18,385 nucleotides of DNA, taken from NCBI GenBank assembly GCA_030833685.1, contig JAURGS010000024.1, positions 1-18,385 on the forward strand, written 5' to 3'. This DNA is from Rhodoferax sp. (GTDB lineage Bacteria > Pseudomonadota > Gammaproteobacteria > Burkholderiales > Burkholderiaceae_C). Shown here in pieces: positions 6,982-14,161 of this stretch. Each line of letters begins with the position of its first letter. The stretch's first letter is position 1. The notes beneath the pieces are model-generated. The model was given only the letters and a program-made list of their open reading frames with translations. It searched no databases and was not told where the DNA came from. The position numbers were made by a program, and so were the translations under genes.

Positions 6982-7878
6982 ATGGCAACAGGCAAGGAAA
7001 TACGCGGCAAGATCAAAAACTTCGAGAGCACGAAGAAGATCACCAAGGCCATGGAGATGATTTCTGTCTCCAAGATGCGCAAGGCCCAGGATCGCATGCG
7101 TGCTGCCCGTCCCTACGCCGAGAAAGTTCGCGACATCGCGGCCAACCTTGGCCAGGCTAACCCGGAGTACGTTCACCCGTTTATGAAGCGTAATGACGCT
7201 AAGACCGCGGGTCTGATTGTGGTGACGACCGACAAGGGTTTGTGTGGTGGTCTCAACACCAATGTGTTGCGTGCAGTGACCAACCTGTACCGTGACCAGA
7301 AGGCCAAGGGCGAGTCGGTTCAAGCAGTGGCCATTGGTAACAAGGGCCTGGGGTTTTTGAATCGCATCGGTGCCAAGGTGGTCTCGCATGTCACCCAGTT
7401 GGGGGACCGCCCTCATCTGGACCGGTTGATCGGCCCCGTGAAGGTTTTGCTTGACGCCTACATCAAGGGCGAGGTCAACGCGGTATACATCAGCTACACC
7501 CGTTTTATCAATACGATGAAACAGGAAGTGGTGATGCAGCGGCTCTTGCCCTTGTCTGCTTTGCAGATGCAGACCGAGGCAGCCGCTAGCGAGGCTAAAA
7601 CAGGCGTTCGTCACGGCTGGGATTACATCTACGAGCCCGATGCGCAGTCGGTGATCGATGATTTGCTGGTGCGTTACGTGGAGGCCCTGGTCTTGCAGGC
7701 TGTGGCTGAAAACATGGCCTCCGAGCATGCAGCGCGCATGGTTGCCATGAAGGCGGCCACGGACAACGCGGGCAATGTGATTGGTGAGCTCAAGCTGGTT
7801 TACAACAAAACCCGCCAGGCCGCCATCACCAAAGAACTCTCAGAAATCGTCTCTGGCGCAGCGGCCATTTCCGCTTGA
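6982..7878 (+). CDS. atpG: F-type ATP synthase F1 subunit gamma
   Basis: The central rotor shaft of F1, 298 residues, slightly longer than the 287 of E. coli. The N-terminal helix has the conserved KEIRGKIKNFESTKKITKAM (two pieces) and VSKMRKAQDRM. The C-terminal helix contains the family signature around ENMASEHAARMVAMKAATDNA followed by YNKTRQAAITKELSEIVSGAAA; these two helices form the coiled coil inside the head. The central TTDKGLCGGLN loop is also present. The start is fixed by a full AGGAGG at 6971-6976, five bases before the ATG. A moderately variable insert lies around residues 195-215. Confidence 0.98.
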   Translation: MATGKEIRGKIKNFESTKKITKAMEMISVSKMRKAQDRMRAARPYAEKVRDIAANLGQANPEYVHPFMKRNDAKTAGLIVVTTDKGLCGGLNTNVLRAVTNLYRDQKAKGESVQAVAIGNKGLGFLNRIGAKVVSHVTQLGDRPHLDRLIGPVKVLLDAYIKGEVNAVYISYTRFINTMKQEVVMQRLLPLSALQMQTEAAASEAKTGVRHGWDYIYEPDAQSVIDDLLVRYVEALVLQAVAENMASEHAARMVAMKAATDNAGNVIGELKLVYNKTRQAAITKELSEIVSGAAAISA

Positions 7879-7931
7879 GCGCAGATTTGCAAGCAGAGCG
7901 CAACATTTAATTTGATTGGAGCAAACACCAA

Positions 7932-9353
7932 ATGGCTCAAGATACAACCCAGACAAACGCCAAAGGCAAAATCGTCCAGTGCATTGGCGCTGTGGTGGAC
8001 GTGGAATTTCCCCGTGAACACATGCCCCGGATTTATGACGCCCTCAAGCTTGAGGGCACGGCGCTGACCCTGGAGGTGCAGCAGCAGCTCGGTGACGGCG
8101 TGGTTCGCACGATTGCGCTGGGCTCAAGCGACGGTTTGCGCCGTGGGCTGGAAGTCTCCAATACGGGTGCGGCGATTTCCGTGCCAGTCGGCAAAGCCAC
8201 CCTGGGCCGCATCATGGACGTTCTGGGCAGCCCCATTGACGAGCGTGGCCCTGTCGCGCAAGAGCAAGTGGCCTCTATCCACCGCAAGGCCCCCAGCTAC
8301 GACGACCTGAGCCCATCACAAGAACTGCTGGAGACCGGCATCAAGGTGATTGACTTGGTCTGCCCGTTTGCCAAAGGCGGCAAGGTTGGTTTGTTCGGTG
8401 GTGCCGGTGTGGGCAAGACCGTGAACATGATGGAGCTCATCAATAACATCGCTAAGGCGCACAGTGGTCTGTCGGTGTTTGCGGGCGTGGGCGAGCGTAC
8501 CCGTGAGGGCAATGACTTCTATCACGAGATGATGGAGTCCGGTGTTGTCAACAGCGACAACCTGCCCGAATCCAAGGTGGCCATGGTCTATGGCCAGATG
8601 AATGAGCCCCCGGGCAACCGTCTGCGTGTGGCTTTGACGGGTCTGACCATTGCCGAGTCTTTCCGTGACGAAGGCCGTGATGTTTTGTTCTTTGTGGACA
8701 ACATTTACCGCTACACCCTGGCTGGTACCGAGGTGTCGGCGCTGCTGGGCCGTATGCCCTCTGCTGTGGGTTATCAGCCCACCTTGGCTGAAGAGATGGG
8801 CCGTCTGCAAGAGCGTATTACCTCGACCAAAGTGGGCTCGATCACTTCAATCCAGGCGGTTTACGTGCCCGCTGACGACCTGACCGACCCATCGCCTGCA
8901 ACAACGTTTGCCCACCTGGACTCCACCGTGGTGTTGAGCCGTGACATTGCCGCCCTGGGTATTTACCCTGCAGTGGACCCACTGGATTCCACCAGCCGTC
9001 AGCTTGACCCGAATGTGGTGGGGCAGGACCACTACGAGACCGCCCGTGCAGTGCAAGGCACGCTGCAGCGCTATAAAGAGCTGCGCGACATCATCGCCAT
9101 TTTGGGCATGGACGAATTGGCTCCTGAAGACAAGTTGACGGTGGCACGCGCTCGTAAGATCCAACGTTTCTTGTCGCAGCCTTTCCACGTTGCCGAGGTG
9201 TTCACCGGAACGCCTGGCAAGTACGTGCCGCTGTCGGAGACGATTCGCGGCTTCAAGATGATTGTGGCGGGTGAGTGCGATCACCTTCCCGAGCAGGCTT
9301 TCTACATGGTTGGCACGATCGACGAGGCGTTCGAGAAAGCCAAGAAGATGTAA
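7932..9353 (+). CDS. atpD: F-type ATP synthase F1 subunit beta (catalytic)
   Basis: The catalytic subunit, 473 residues, which makes ATP from ADP and phosphate at the alpha/beta interface. Walker A is GGAGVGKT (156-163), and the catalytic glutamate lies in GVGERTREGNDFYHEM (Glu188, equivalent to E. coli Glu181). Walker B is present as DVLFFVDNIYRYT, and the conserved DELSEED-like lever appears as DELAPEDKLTV. The usual FVDNIYR and GRMPSAVGYQPTLAEEMG segments are intact. The ribosome site is TTGGAG about 10 nt before the ATG. It is 53 bp after atpG and 54 bp before atpC. Confidence 0.99.
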   Translation: MAQDTTQTNAKGKIVQCIGAVVDVEFPREHMPRIYDALKLEGTALTLEVQQQLGDGVVRTIALGSSDGLRRGLEVSNTGAAISVPVGKATLGRIMDVLGSPIDERGPVAQEQVASIHRKAPSYDDLSPSQELLETGIKVIDLVCPFAKGGKVGLFGGAGVGKTVNMMELINNIAKAHSGLSVFAGVGERTREGNDFYHEMMESGVVNSDNLPESKVAMVYGQMNEPPGNRLRVALTGLTIAESFRDEGRDVLFFVDNIYRYTLAGTEVSALLGRMPSAVGYQPTLAEEMGRLQERITSTKVGSITSIQAVYVPADDLTDPSPATTFAHLDSTVVLSRDIAALGIYPAVDPLDSTSRQLDPNVVGQDHYETARAVQGTLQRYKELRDIIAILGMDELAPEDKLTVARARKIQRFLSQPFHVAEVFTGTPGKYVPLSETIRGFKMIVAGECDHLPEQAFYMVGTIDEAFEKAKKM

Positions 9354-9407
9354 ACCCCCGACGCGGCGGGTCAAACCCCTGCTTGCGTTGGATCGATTGG
9401 AAACCCT

Positions 9408-9824
9408 ATGAACACCATCCATGTTGATGTGGTCAGTGCAGAAGAATCTATCTTCTCTGGCGAGGCGCGTTTTGTGGCCTTACCCGGTGAGGCTGGCGAG
9501 CTCGGCATTTATCCACGCCACACGCCGCTGATCACCCGAATCAAAGCCGGGTCGGTGCGCATTGAATTGGCCGATGGCGGTGAAGAGTTCGTCTTTGTGG
9601 CCGGTGGCATTCTGGAAGTGCAGCCTGACTGCGTAACGGTTTTATCCGACACGGCTATTCGGGGGCGTGACCTGGACGAAGAAAAAGCCAATGAGGCGAA
9701 GGTGGCAGCCGAGGAGGCTGTTCGCAACGCCAAGTCTGATGTGGACCTGGCGCTGGCGTCCTCAGAGCTGGCCGTGATGGCCGCTCAGATCGCTGCGCTG
9801 CGCAAGTACCGCGGCAAACGCTGA
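9408..9824 (+). CDS. atpC: F-type ATP synthase F1 subunit epsilon
   Basis: Last gene of the operon. Epsilon sits at the foot of the rotor and can inhibit ATP hydrolysis through its C-terminal helices. It is 138 residues (E. coli 139). The N-terminal beta sandwich has the characteristic ALPGEAGELGIYPRHTPLITRIKAG stretch (about 24-48, cited in part). The C-terminal part, from about residue 88, is the Ala/Glu-rich two-helix domain, so the regulatory domain is present. The upstream ribosome site is weak (TTGGAAA). The tandem hairpins just downstream end the operon. Confidence 0.97.
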   Translation: MNTIHVDVVSAEESIFSGEARFVALPGEAGELGIYPRHTPLITRIKAGSVRIELADGGEEFVFVAGGILEVQPDCVTVLSDTAIRGRDLDEEKANEAKVAAEEAVRNAKSDVDLALASSELAVMAAQIAALRKYRGKR

Positions 9825-9833
9825 TGCTGTGTT

Positions 9834-9852
9834 GCCAGCCGCTCTGGCTGGC
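9834..9852 (+). terminator. GC-rich hairpin directly after atpC, no T tract
   Basis: A perfect 7-bp stem, GCCAGCC (9834-9840) and GGCTGGC (9846-9852), with a 5-nt loop, starts nine bases after the atpC stop. It lacks a following T run, so alone it is more likely to protect the mRNA 3' end or pause polymerase than to terminate. It sits just before the strong terminator at 9862-9890. Confidence 0.5.
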
Positions 9853-9861
9853 CTCTCGTTC

Positions 9862-9890
9862 AAACCCTGCCTTGTGCAGGGTTTATTTTT
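9862..9890 (+). terminator. Intrinsic terminator of the atp operon
   Basis: A perfect 9-bp stem, AAACCCTGC (9862-9870) and GCAGGGTTT (9876-9884), encloses a 5-nt loop and is followed by ATTTTT (9885-9890). It is placed 37 bp after the atpC stop and lies in the convergent gap before the opposite-strand regulator gene. On the minus strand the stem is preceded by an A run but has no following T run beyond its own TTT, so it should act mainly on the plus strand. Confidence 0.85.
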
Positions 9891-9930
9891 GGCGCTGGGC
9901 TGCGTACTGGCGCCCAAGGACCGAGCCGCT

Positions 9931-11433
9931 TCAGAGGAATTGCTCAACCGCGTGGGCCAGTCGGGCAAAGTTGGCGGGAATTGCGTTTTCTTCAACCGCG
10001 CCATAGCCCAGCAAAAGTCCGCGCGAGGGTGCAGGCTGTTGCAGGTGGTACAGCGACAGTGGCCTGGTGATCACCTTGAGTGAGGCGACCTGCTGGGCTA
10101 CGGCAACATCGTCCAGGTGCGCGGGCAAGCCCAGCACCAGGTGCAGGCCGGCATCACCACCGATGACCGGCAAGTGGCTGCCGAAATGGCGCTTGATTGA
10201 CGCGATCAAGGTGTCGTGGCGCGCCGCGTACACACTTCGCATGCGTCGAATGTGGCTGGTGTAGTGCCCCTGGGCCAAGAATTGCGCCAGCACCGCCTGC
10301 TGTGGCGTCTGGCCTTCCCGGTAGAGCTCGCTGAGCGCTCGCGAGAAGGGATCAACCAGGTCTGGCGGCAGCACCAGGTAGGCCAGCCTCAGCGCGGGAT
10401 AAAGGGTTTTAGAAAAGGTTCCCAGGTAGATCACACGCCCGTGCGAGTCAAGCCCCTGCAGTGCTGGCAGGGGCCGCGCGCCATAGCGGAATTCGCTGTC
10501 GTAGTCGTCCTCGATGACCCAGCTCGCGCGCGTGGCCGCATAGTCCAGCAAGCGCCGCCTTCGCCCGTGGCTCATGACCACCCCAGTCGGATACTGATGT
10601 GAGGGCGACAAGAACATCAGCTTGGGCGCTTGCCGCCACTGGCTTGGTGGTGGTGCCATTCCTTCGCCGTCGAGTGGGATGCCAATGGGCTTGAGCCCCA
10701 GAGCGCGAAAGACGCTGCGCGCGCCCCAGTAGCCAGGATCTTCCAGCCAAACCTTGTCGCCCGGGTCAGCCAACAGTTGGGCGATCAGGTGCAGGGACTG
10801 CTGTGTGCCGCTGGTGATCACCACCTGTTCTGGCGTGCAGACAACACCCCGTGTGCCTTGGAGGTACTCGGCCAGGCTGCGCCGCAAATGAGGATCGCCA
10901 GCCTCCGTGGCATAGCTCAGAAGTTCGGGTACTGGCGAGCGCCATACCCGTGCATTTAGCCGACGCCAAGTCTCATGGGGAAAGAGGCGCACATCGGGCA
11001 CGCCTGGGGTAAAGGCGCCCCATTGCAGACGCGCCGCACCGGCTTCGCTGAGCAGGCTGCGACCCCGCCGCGACAGTGGTCTGGGTGAAGTTGGGGCATT
11101 GACTGCACTTGGCGCGGTCCAAACCAGTGATGTCGCGCTGGCGCCCTCAGAGACGAAGGTTCCGCGACCGACCTGCGCCTGCAGATAGCCCTCTAGCGTG
11201 AGCTGCTGGTAGACATGCACCACGGTGTTGCGGGCAATGCCCAAGGTTTGGGCCAGTTGCCTGGAGGGCGGCAGGCGACTGCCGGGGGCGAGGACCGACT
11301 CGCGAATACCACGCTCGAGGATGTTGTAGAGCTGCCGATGATCGTGGACAGCCTGGGTGTGGTCAAACTGGCGTGCCACGAAGTCGGGTAGTGCAGAGCC
11401 GTTTGAGGTGGGGCTGGGCCTGGGACCGGGCAT
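9931..11433 (-). CDS. MocR/GabR-family transcriptional regulator (GntR HTH fused to aminotransferase-like domain)
   Basis: A 500-residue regulator. The N-terminal GntR-type winged helix (about 33-97) is recognisable from LYNILERGIRESVLAPGSRLPPSR, ARNTVVHVYQQL and EGYLQAQVGRGTFV (short segments). A linker leads to a class-I aminotransferase-like domain (about 140-500) that should bind PLP. It has EDDYDSEFRY (308-317) and the Schiff-base lysine Lys342 in GTFSKTLYPALRL. Proteins of this kind sense PLP adducts of amino compounds; GabR senses GABA-PLP, activates gabT and represses itself. Divergence from gabT here makes that role likely. The annotated ATG at 11433 has no Shine-Dalgarno and is only three bases from the likely operator. 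The transcript may therefore have a very short leader, or a downstream codon such as the GTG of Val19 could be the true start. It could also be a PdxR- or TauR-like relative. Confidence 0.88.
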   Translation of the reverse strand: MPGPRPSPTSNGSALPDFVARQFDHTQAVHDHRQLYNILERGIRESVLAPGSRLPPSRQLAQTLGIARNTVVHVYQQLTLEGYLQAQVGRGTFVSEGASATSLVWTAPSAVNAPTSPRPLSRRGRSLLSEAGAARLQWGAFTPGVPDVRLFPHETWRRLNARVWRSPVPELLSYATEAGDPHLRRSLAEYLQGTRGVVCTPEQVVITSGTQQSLHLIAQLLADPGDKVWLEDPGYWGARSVFRALGLKPIGIPLDGEGMAPPPSQWRQAPKLMFLSPSHQYPTGVVMSHGRRRRLLDYAATRASWVIEDDYDSEFRYGARPLPALQGLDSHGRVIYLGTFSKTLYPALRLAYLVLPPDLVDPFSRALSELYREGQTPQQAVLAQFLAQGHYTSHIRRMRSVYAARHDTLIASIKRHFGSHLPVIGGDAGLHLVLGLPAHLDDVAVAQQVASLKVITRPLSLYHLQQPAPSRGLLLGYGAVEENAIPANFARLAHAVEQFL

Positions 11434-11435
11434 GA

Positions 11436-11482
11436 ATTGGTTCTATCATTTGGTTGATATTGGATCTAATGATAAGACCAAT
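11436..11482. promoter_or_regulatory. Imperfect inverted repeat, likely MocR/GabR operator controlling gabT and its own gene
   Basis: The 113-bp divergent gap is AT-rich compared with its surroundings. It contains ATTGGTTCTATCATT (11436-11450) and AATGATAAGACCAAT (11468-11482); the second, reverse-complemented, matches the first at 13 of 15 positions. The centres are 32 bp apart, about three helical turns, so a dimer could bind both on one face. Extra TTGGTT (11450-11455) and TTGGAT (11460-11465) copies lie in the spacer. One arm adjoins the regulator start (self-repression) and the other overlaps the gabT -35 zone (activation). This is the arrangement known for GabR-type control, although GabR sites in Bacillus are direct repeats. 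Confidence 0.6.
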
Positions 11483-11489
11483 ACAAGCC

Positions 11490-11495
11490 TATACT
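11490..11495 (+). promoter_or_regulatory. Probable -10 element of gabT (TATACT)
   Basis: TATACT differs from TATAAT at one base and lies about 52 bp before the gabT ATG. No TTGACA-like -35 stands at the right distance (about 11467-11472 reads TAATGA). The upstream arm of the inverted repeat covers that place, as expected for a promoter that needs an activator. On the opposite strand TTGTAT (11486-11481) with CAATAT (11462-11457) at 18-bp spacing could serve the regulator gene. Confidence 0.45.
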
Positions 11496-11546
11496 GGACT
11501 TTTATGATCATTTTTGGGGCGATAAGTCCCGGATTGCGAGGTTGAC

Positions 11547-12863
11547 ATGAACACCTACACCACTGCCGAGTCGAACCGTGTGGCCGCGGCCACTGCCAAC
11601 AAGACCAATGCGCAAATCGATGAGCGTCGTATTGCGGCAACACCACGGGGGGTCGGAATCGGCTTTCCGATTTACGCGCAGCGGGCTCAGAACGCCGAGT
11701 TGTGGGACGTTGAGGGGCGCCGCTACATCGACTTTGGCTCAGGCATTGCGGTGCTCAACACCGGGCATCGCCATCCCAAACTGGTTGCCGCAATCGCCGC
11801 TCAGCTGGAGCGCTTCACGCACACCGCTTATCAGGTGGTTCCTTACGAGAGCACTGTGGAGCTGGCCGAAAAGATCAATGCCCTGACACCTGGCAACCAT
11901 GCCAAGAAGACAGCTTTTTTCACGACCGGCGCGGAAGCTGTTGAGAATGCCATCAAGATTGCGCGTGCAGCGACCAAGCGTCCCGGCGTCATCGCCTTGA
12001 GTGGCGGCTTTCATGGCCGAACCATGATGGGCCTGGCCCTCACCGGCAAGGTGCAGCCGTACAAGGCGGGGTTTGGGCCATTTCCCGCCAGCGTCTACCA
12101 CGTGCCCATGCCCGTACCGCTGCATGGTGTGTCGGTTGAGGATTCGATCAAAGCGCTGCACCAGTTGTTCAAGGCCGATATCGAGCCCGAGCAAGTAGCC
12201 GCCATCATCGTGGAGCCGATCCAGGGCGAGGGCGGTTTTTATGTGGTGCCCAAAGAGCTCTTTGTCGAGCTGCGGGCGATTTGTGATCGCCACGCCATTG
12301 TCCTGATCGCTGACGAAATCCAGACCGGATTTGCGCGCACCGGCAAGCTGTTTGCCATGGAGCACTACGGCGTGGTGCCAGATCTGATGACCATGGCCAA
12401 GAGTTTGGCCGGTGGTATGCCTTTATCGGCAGTTTGCGGGCGCGCTGAAATCATGGACGCGCCTGCCCCAGGTGGGCTGGGGGGCACGTATGCGGCCAAC
12501 CCGCTTGCGGTGGCCTCAGCACTGGCGGTGCTGGAAGTGATTGCGCAAGAGAAGCTTGAGGAGCGTGCTGAGCGCCTGGGTCGAAAGCTCACTACTCATT
12601 TGGAGGCCTTGAGAGCCAAGGTCCCAGCCATCAGTGATGTTCGCGGTCTGGGCTGCATGGTTGCGGTGGAATTCGCCAAGAAAGATGGCGCACCCGATGT
12701 GGACTTCACCAAGCAGGTGCAGCAGCGCGCCCAAGATGCCGGCCTGTTGCTGCTCACCTGCGGTGTTTATGGCAACGTGATTCGCTTCCTGTTCCCGCTG
12801 ACGATCGAGGAAGAGGTGCTCGATGAGGGCTTGGCGATTTTGACGCGCTCGATGACCGTCTGA
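11547..12863 (+). CDS. gabT: 4-aminobutyrate aminotransferase (class-III, PLP-dependent)
   Basis: GabT moves the amino group of GABA to 2-oxoglutarate, giving succinate semialdehyde and glutamate, the first step of GABA use. The 438-residue cytosolic protein has the class-III fold signatures: FFTTGAEAVENAIKIAR (124-140) for the PLP phosphate, SGGFHGRTMMGLALTGK (152-168), EPIQGEGGF, ADEIQTGFARTGKLFA (255-270; Asp256 pairs with the PLP ring nitrogen) and the Schiff-base lysine Lys285 in MTMAKSLAGGMP. E. coli GabT is 426 residues, so the length is normal. GAGG at 11538-11541 precedes the ATG. The divergent MocR-type regulator supports the GABA assignment. No gabD (succinate semialdehyde dehydrogenase) is present in the window. 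A related omega-amino acid (5-aminovalerate) is a possible alternative substrate. Confidence 0.92.
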   Translation: MNTYTTAESNRVAAATANKTNAQIDERRIAATPRGVGIGFPIYAQRAQNAELWDVEGRRYIDFGSGIAVLNTGHRHPKLVAAIAAQLERFTHTAYQVVPYESTVELAEKINALTPGNHAKKTAFFTTGAEAVENAIKIARAATKRPGVIALSGGFHGRTMMGLALTGKVQPYKAGFGPFPASVYHVPMPVPLHGVSVEDSIKALHQLFKADIEPEQVAAIIVEPIQGEGGFYVVPKELFVELRAICDRHAIVLIADEIQTGFARTGKLFAMEHYGVVPDLMTMAKSLAGGMPLSAVCGRAEIMDAPAPGGLGGTYAANPLAVASALAVLEVIAQEKLEERAERLGRKLTTHLEALRAKVPAISDVRGLGCMVAVEFAKKDGAPDVDFTKQVQQRAQDAGLLLLTCGVYGNVIRFLFPLTIEEEVLDEGLAILTRSMTV

Positions 12864-12864
12864 A

Positions 12865-12981
12865 GTGGCGCTTGCCCACCCCCGCTCAGGCAGCGTGGAC
12901 CTGTCTTGGCCGAGCAATCATTGGACGCAGAGCCTGGCGGACTTTGCAGAGGGTGAGCGTCGGATCGTTTACCGCAACTGA
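12865..12981 (+). CDS. Possible 38-residue small ORF coupled to gabT
   Basis: A GTG one base after the gabT TGA opens a 38-codon frame ending at TGA 12979-12981. The product reads VALAHPRSG...WPSNHWTQSLADFAEGERRIVYRN (middle omitted). Its second half looks more like real protein than random GC-rich sequence. It has no ribosome site apart from possible reinitiation after gabT, and I recognise no family. It may be a small protein, the remnant of a larger gene's C terminus, or chance. Confidence 0.2.
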   Translation: MALAHPRSGSVDLSWPSNHWTQSLADFAEGERRIVYRN

Positions 12982-13011
12982 CTCAGTCACAGCGCTGCTG
13001 CGCCAGCCTGT

Positions 13012-13037
13012 CCTTTGCCAAGGCCTTTTTGGCAAGG
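13012..13037. terminator. Hairpin between convergent gabT and lrgB-like genes
   Basis: CCTTTGCCAA (13012-13021) pairs with TTGGCAAGG (13029-13037) over a roughly 9-bp stem with one G-T wobble and a 7-nt loop. A TTTTT run (13047-13051) follows only after ten bases, and on the minus strand there is no clear T run. It lies just outside the lrgB-like stop at 13050, so it may close both converging transcripts, but it is a weaker terminator than the one after atpC. Confidence 0.45.
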
Positions 13038-13049
13038 CCGCAGTGATTT

Positions 13050-13781
13050 TTAGTTGGACCAAACCAGGTAAATCAAGGGCATCAGGATCGATGCCAGCAA
13101 AACCTGCAAGCCCAACGCCAGTCCGGCCAGCGCACCGGCATCGGCATCCACCTGCATGGCCCGGGCTGCACCAATGCCGTGAGAGGTAGTGCCCAGGGCG
13201 AAGCCGCGCGCCATCCAGCCGGAGCGGTTGGTGCCAATGCCAAACCAGTCAAACAGGTACTTGGCGCTCAGGGCCCCGGTCATGCCGGTTAGCACCGCAA
13301 ATACCGCAGCCAGCGCGGGTATGCCGCCAAGGTTTTCGGCAATGCCCATGGCAACCGGTGCTGTCACCGACTTGGGCACCAGGGACAACAAGACTTCAGG
13401 CGGCAAGCCCAGCAGCCAGCCGAGCAGCACGCCCGTGCCAGCTGCACAAAAGCCGCCAATCAGTGCAGCGCTGAGCAATGCGCGCCACTTGCGCATCAAG
13501 GTCTCGCGGCGCTGCCACATCGGCCAGGCCAGCGCAACCACAGCCGGACCGAGCAAAAAATGAATGAATTGGGCGCCAGAAAAATAGGTCTGGTAATTCA
13601 CGCCTGTTGCAGTGAGCACCAACGTGATGCTGATGACCGACCACAGCACGGGGTTAGCCCAGGGCGCTTGCGCCACCCGGGTGTAAGCGGCTTGCGCCAG
13701 CACATAGACCACCAGGGTTGCTGTCAGGCCAAAGAGTGGCGTTGAGGACAGGTAGACCCAGAGTTCGACAAAATTAGCCAT
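13050..13781 (-). CDS. LrgB/CidB-family membrane protein
   Basis: A 243-residue polytopic inner-membrane protein of the LrgB/CidB/PLGG1 family. The family signatures are FLLGPAVVALAWP (about 75-87), PKSVTAPVAMGIAENLGG (about 136-153) and GFALGTTSHGIGAARAMQ (about 193-210). First described as antiholin-like partners in staphylococcal lysis, members are now linked to transport of small acids: LrgAB-type proteins to pyruvate and the plant plastid member PLGG1 to glycolate and glycerate. I prefer the start at ATG 13781 (MANFVELW) over the in-frame GTG at 13799; it has GGGAG a few bases upstream and overlaps the preceding cidA-like stop by eight bases, a sign of translational coupling. Third gene of the operon after the glcD-like and cidA-like genes. 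Confidence 0.92.
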   Translation of the reverse strand: MANFVELWVYLSSTPLFGLTATLVVYVLAQAAYTRVAQAPWANPVLWSVISITLVLTATGVNYQTYFSGAQFIHFLLGPAVVALAWPMWQRRETLMRKWRALLSAALIGGFCAAGTGVLLGWLLGLPPEVLLSLVPKSVTAPVAMGIAENLGGIPALAAVFAVLTGMTGALSAKYLFDWFGIGTNRSGWMARGFALGTTSHGIGAARAMQVDADAGALAGLALGLQVLLASILMPLIYLVWSN

Positions 13782-14124
13782 CACCAGGCTCCCGGTCAAG
13801 GTGTTGCAGCACCAACGCGGTGACGATCATGGCCACCCAGGTCGAGAGCACCACCACCAGTAACATGCGAAAGCCAAATTCACTGATCAGGCCCAGGTGC
13901 GCCATGACGCCCACGCCCACAGGGACAAACAGCAAAGACAGGTGGGATAAGAGGTAGTCGGCACAGGCGGCAACCGGGGTGCGGATCCGTTGCGATTGCA
14001 GCGAGCCGAGCATGAACAGCATGCCAATGACGGGCCCGGGGATGGAAAGCCCCAGCCCTTTGGATGTCAGCTCCCCAAGCGACTGCATGCACAGCAGCCA
14101 GACAAAGCCCTGTAAGGCTGTCAT
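13774..14124 (-). CDS. CidA/LrgA-family membrane protein
   Basis: A 116-residue membrane protein of the CidA/LrgA (DUF-type holin-like) family. The motifs LGLSIPGPVIGMLFMLG (24-40) and LSLLFVPVGVGVMAHL (62-77) are typical, with about four hydrophobic helices. It works together with the LrgB/CidB partner encoded immediately downstream; the two frames overlap by eight bases. The frame could begin at an ATG at 14199, but that would lie inside the glcD-like gene and add 25 polar residues not usual for the family, so the ATG at 14124 (MTALQGFVWLL) is chosen. It starts 37 bp after the glcD-like stop, in the same direction, which points to one transcript. Confidence 0.9.
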   Translation of the reverse strand: MTALQGFVWLLCMQSLGELTSKGLGLSIPGPVIGMLFMLGSLQSQRIRTPVAACADYLLSHLSLLFVPVGVGVMAHLGLISEFGFRMLLVVVLSTWVAMIVTALVLQHLDREPGDG

Positions 14125-14161
14125 GGTTGCTGCGTGTTGGCTGTGGCGTGCATCCAATGGC

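Noticed and set aside
5531..6988. 485-codon antisense frame covering atpA
   Set aside because: It lies exactly opposite a highly conserved gene in GC-rich DNA. The translation is rich in His, Arg, Leu and Gln with no recognisable domain, which is typical of a codon-bias shadow.
2602..9824. Novel or rearranged ATP synthase operon
   Set aside because: All nine genes are in the standard order and the checked key residues (subunit a Arg224, c Asp60, Walker loops, beta Glu188) are intact; nothing indicates a sodium-type or N-type enzyme.
12872..13189. 105-codon plus-strand frame running into the lrgB-like gene
   Set aside because: More than half lies antisense to the LrgB-type gene and the protein has no recognisable features.
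13050..14124. Programmed-death holin/antiholin system
   Set aside because: The CidA/LrgA and LrgB names come from staphylococci, but no lytic enzyme or toxin gene is nearby and the operon partner is a metabolic oxidase, so a transport role is more likely.
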